Below the pieces are notes generated by a model that saw nothing but the letters and a program-made list of their open reading frames with translations, had not been told where the DNA came from and searched no databases. This document shows positions 35,705 through 37,151 of a stretch of 37,151 bases of DNA, in pieces. Where the stretch lies: the NCBI GenBank assembly GCA_018697205.1, contig JABHTG010000086.1, positions 1 to 37,151 of the forward strand, written 5' to 3'. Source of the DNA: Nitrospina sp. Its GTDB lineage: Bacteria; Nitrospinota; Nitrospinia; Nitrospinales; VA-1. Within the stretch, counting starts at the first letter, position 1; every line of letters starts with the position of its first letter. A program made the translations under genes and the position numbers.

Positions 35705-36571
35705 GTGGTTACAGGAAACCAAGCAAGGACTTTGAAAAATATAGTTTCAAATAAAATGAAATCTTCTTCCCTTAGAGTATTGGCTGTAAGTAGCGGTAAG
35801 GGTGGCGTTGGGAAAACAAATATCGTCGCTAATTTAGCATACGTATTTTCTAAGAGCGGGAAAAAAGTCCTTGTGGTGGATGCAGACTTGGGCTTGAACA
35901 ATATCGATATTCTTTTAGGGCTCAATCCAAAGTTTCATATAGGGCATGTCTTATCTGGAGAGAAGAATGTTCAAGATATTATTACAAAGGGGCCTGCAGA
36001 CATTCATTTGCTCCCAGCAGGAGGTGGGTTGCAGGAACTAACGCAACTCGATGACGAGAAAAAAATATTACTCATGGAGGAATTAGATCAGGTTAGTAGC
36101 GAATACGATTTCCTTATTTTCGATACAGGTGCGGGTATATCTACAAACGTCACCTATTTTTGTAGTGCAGCTCATGAAATCATATTGGTTGCTACGACTG
36201 AGCCTACTTCGTTGACGGATGTTTATGCACTTATCAAAACGCTACATACAAAACACTCGCAACAATACTTTCGAGTTATAATAAACTTAGTCAACTCAGA
36301 AGCAGAAGCTCAACTTATATTTAAGAACCTAGCAGCAGTTGCGGATAAATTTTTGCCAAATGTTTCTATTGAGTATATCGGATATATTTTGTCCGACCAA
36401 GTTGTTACTAAAGCAGTTCGGCAGCAAAAAGCATTTTCAGAGTTATATCCAAACTCCAAAGCGACTCAGTGTATTAATCGATTAGTTCAAATGATGGTGG
36501 GAGAAAAGCAAAATATGGCTAGAGAAGAGCAGACCACATTATTTTGGCGTACGGCATTTACAGTCCAATGA
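35705..36571 (+). CDS. flhG: Flagellar number regulator FlhG (MinD-like ATPase)
   Basis: FlhG (FleN/YlxH) is a ParA/MinD-type ATPase that limits flagellar number and activates FlhF GTPase. The deviant Walker A 'SGKGGVGKT' is at residues 30-38, and 'VDADLGLNNIDILLG' follows. The N-terminus 'GNQARTLKNIV' contains the DQAxxLR-like motif that stimulates FlhF, which supports the GTG start at 35705 with GGGGG 7 bases upstream. The length of 288 residues is normal. A small membrane protein gene begins at its stop (ATGA). Confidence 0.94.
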   Translation: MVTGNQARTLKNIVSNKMKSSSLRVLAVSSGKGGVGKTNIVANLAYVFSKSGKKVLVVDADLGLNNIDILLGLNPKFHIGHVLSGEKNVQDIITKGPADIHLLPAGGGLQELTQLDDEKKILLMEELDQVSSEYDFLIFDTGAGISTNVTYFCSAAHEIILVATTEPTSLTDVYALIKTLHTKHSQQYFRVIINLVNSEAEAQLIFKNLAAVADKFLPNVSIEYIGYILSDQVVTKAVRQQKAFSELYPNSKATQCINRLVQMMVGEKQNMAREEQTTLFWRTAFTVQ

Positions 36572-36918
36572 ATGAAACCATTATCAATAAATGGGCCATG
36601 GGGTTGGCAGTTTTTTCATTTGGTTTTTTGAGCATAGGTAGTTTTTTGTTTGGTGCAACGGTAACTACCTCTATATTAAGAGCCTTAGGTGGTGCAGTAT
36701 TCTTCGGGGCGTTATTGTGGCTAGTGGGATTGCTAATTAACGAGGAAGAAGATTCCATAGATGATGATATTGAAGGGGAGGACGTTATAGATCAAGAGCC
36801 AGTTGCGGTAAATTCTGAAGCTGTACGAGAGAAGTTTTTGAAAAAGAGCTCTGAAATTGCAGAGAAAAATTTGGAAGAAAAAAAGGCAAACGAAACTGAA
36901 GAAGCAACCCCTTTTTAA
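36568..36918 (+). CDS. Small acidic membrane protein between flhG and fliA
   Basis: I do not recognise a family. The protein has 116 residues from the ATG at 36568, which overlaps the flhG stop as ATGA, so it is coupled to flhG. Two hydrophobic segments (about residues 9-31 and 36-56) are followed by a strongly acidic, then mixed-charge, coiled-coil-like C-terminus (residues 57-116). An earlier in-frame TTG at 36544 lacks support. Its place between flhG and fliA suggests a flagellar or co-regulated accessory role, but function cannot be inferred from the sequence. Confidence 0.75.
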   Translation: MNETIINKWAMGLAVFSFGFLSIGSFLFGATVTTSILRALGGAVFFGALLWLVGLLINEEEDSIDDDIEGEDVIDQEPVAVNSEAVREKFLKKSSEIAEKNLEEKKANETEEATPF

Positions 36919-36954
36919 CTAGGTATTTAATAGATTTTAGCGTGAGTAAATTAA

Positions 36955-37151
36955 ATGGCCAGTAAACAACAACTAGCAGAAGAAATCGAGATTACGGCTG
37001 AAAACCGAGAAGAAGTGATAATCCGGTATAGTCCAATGATTAAGTATGTGGCCAATAGAATTGCGATGCGCCTTCCTCCTCATATAGAAGTGGATGATTT
37101 GATTAGTGTTGGTGTTTTAGGATTGATGGACGCAATTTCAAAATATGATTC
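36955..37151 (+). CDS. fliA: Flagellar sigma factor FliA (sigma-28), N-terminal part
   Basis: The reading frame is open to the right edge, so only the first 65 residues are visible. 'RYSPMIKYVANRIAMRLPPHIEVDDLISVGVLGLMDAISKYD' (split here by key features: 'YVANRIAMRLPPHI' and 'DDLISVGVLGLMDAI') is the start of sigma region 2 of the FliA/WhiG group. FliA directs transcription of late flagellar and chemotaxis genes. It follows the small membrane protein by 36 bases, the usual flhF-flhG-fliA order. Confidence 0.93.
   Translation, partial: MASKQQLAEEIEITAENREEVIIRYSPMIKYVANRIAMRLPPHIEVDDLISVGVLGLMDAISKYD

Overview
The window comes from an AT-rich, Gram-negative, motile bacterium. Evidence for the cell type is lipopolysaccharide heptosyltransferase-like genes, a periplasmic HtrA-like protease end and a complete flagellar export and basal-body block. 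No rRNA or tRNA gene was seen, so taxonomy is inferred only. A cytochrome bd-like oxidase with several membrane c-type cytochromes, a c-heme/b-heme protein resembling gamma subunits of nitrite-oxidoreductase-type enzymes, and a non-classical fumarate reductase/succinate dehydrogenase fit a marine chemolithotroph such as a low-GC Nitrospinota relative. This placement is tentative.

Layout. 1-537: end of an HtrA-like protease. 806-2809: ligA. 2904-4208 (minus): a DEAD-box RNA helicase. 4595-9732: a tightly coupled sdhA-sdhB-sdhE set (E-type succinate:quinone reductase, with a CCG-domain subunit replacing the membrane anchor) and a DASS-family dicarboxylate transporter. 9884-14429 (minus): gcvPB, two GT9 heptosyltransferases with a 56-residue Trm112-like gene between them, and a PAP2 phosphatase whose real start may be non-AUG. 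14641-16640: a DUF2064 sugar transferase-like gene and hisD.

16928-23099 is the respiratory centrepiece. It holds a cytochrome bd-like subunit I with a repeat-bearing signal peptide, two multi-pass membrane c-type cytochromes, and a secreted, C-terminally anchored protein with two c-type hemes and an ethylbenzene-dehydrogenase-like heme b domain. There is no cydB. The operon ends in two tandem copies of one terminator. 23294-25023 (minus): rpoZ, a threonine aldolase gene and a small membrane protein.

25812-37151 is a flagellar block in the order fliL-fliM-fliN-fliO-fliP-fliQ-fliR-flhB-flhA-flhF-flhG-(small membrane protein)-fliA, with fliA cut by the window end. Three sigma-54 (-24/-12) promoters head fliL, fliO and flhA. 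The first has a TGT-N10-ACA palindrome about 105 bases upstream, a typical place for an enhancer-binding protein. FliO is unusually long and appears to carry an AMIN-like N-terminal domain.

Together, the genes link carbon metabolism (fumarate/succinate, glycine, dicarboxylate uptake), an unusual cytochrome-rich respiratory complex, envelope glycolipid synthesis and sigma-54-controlled motility.
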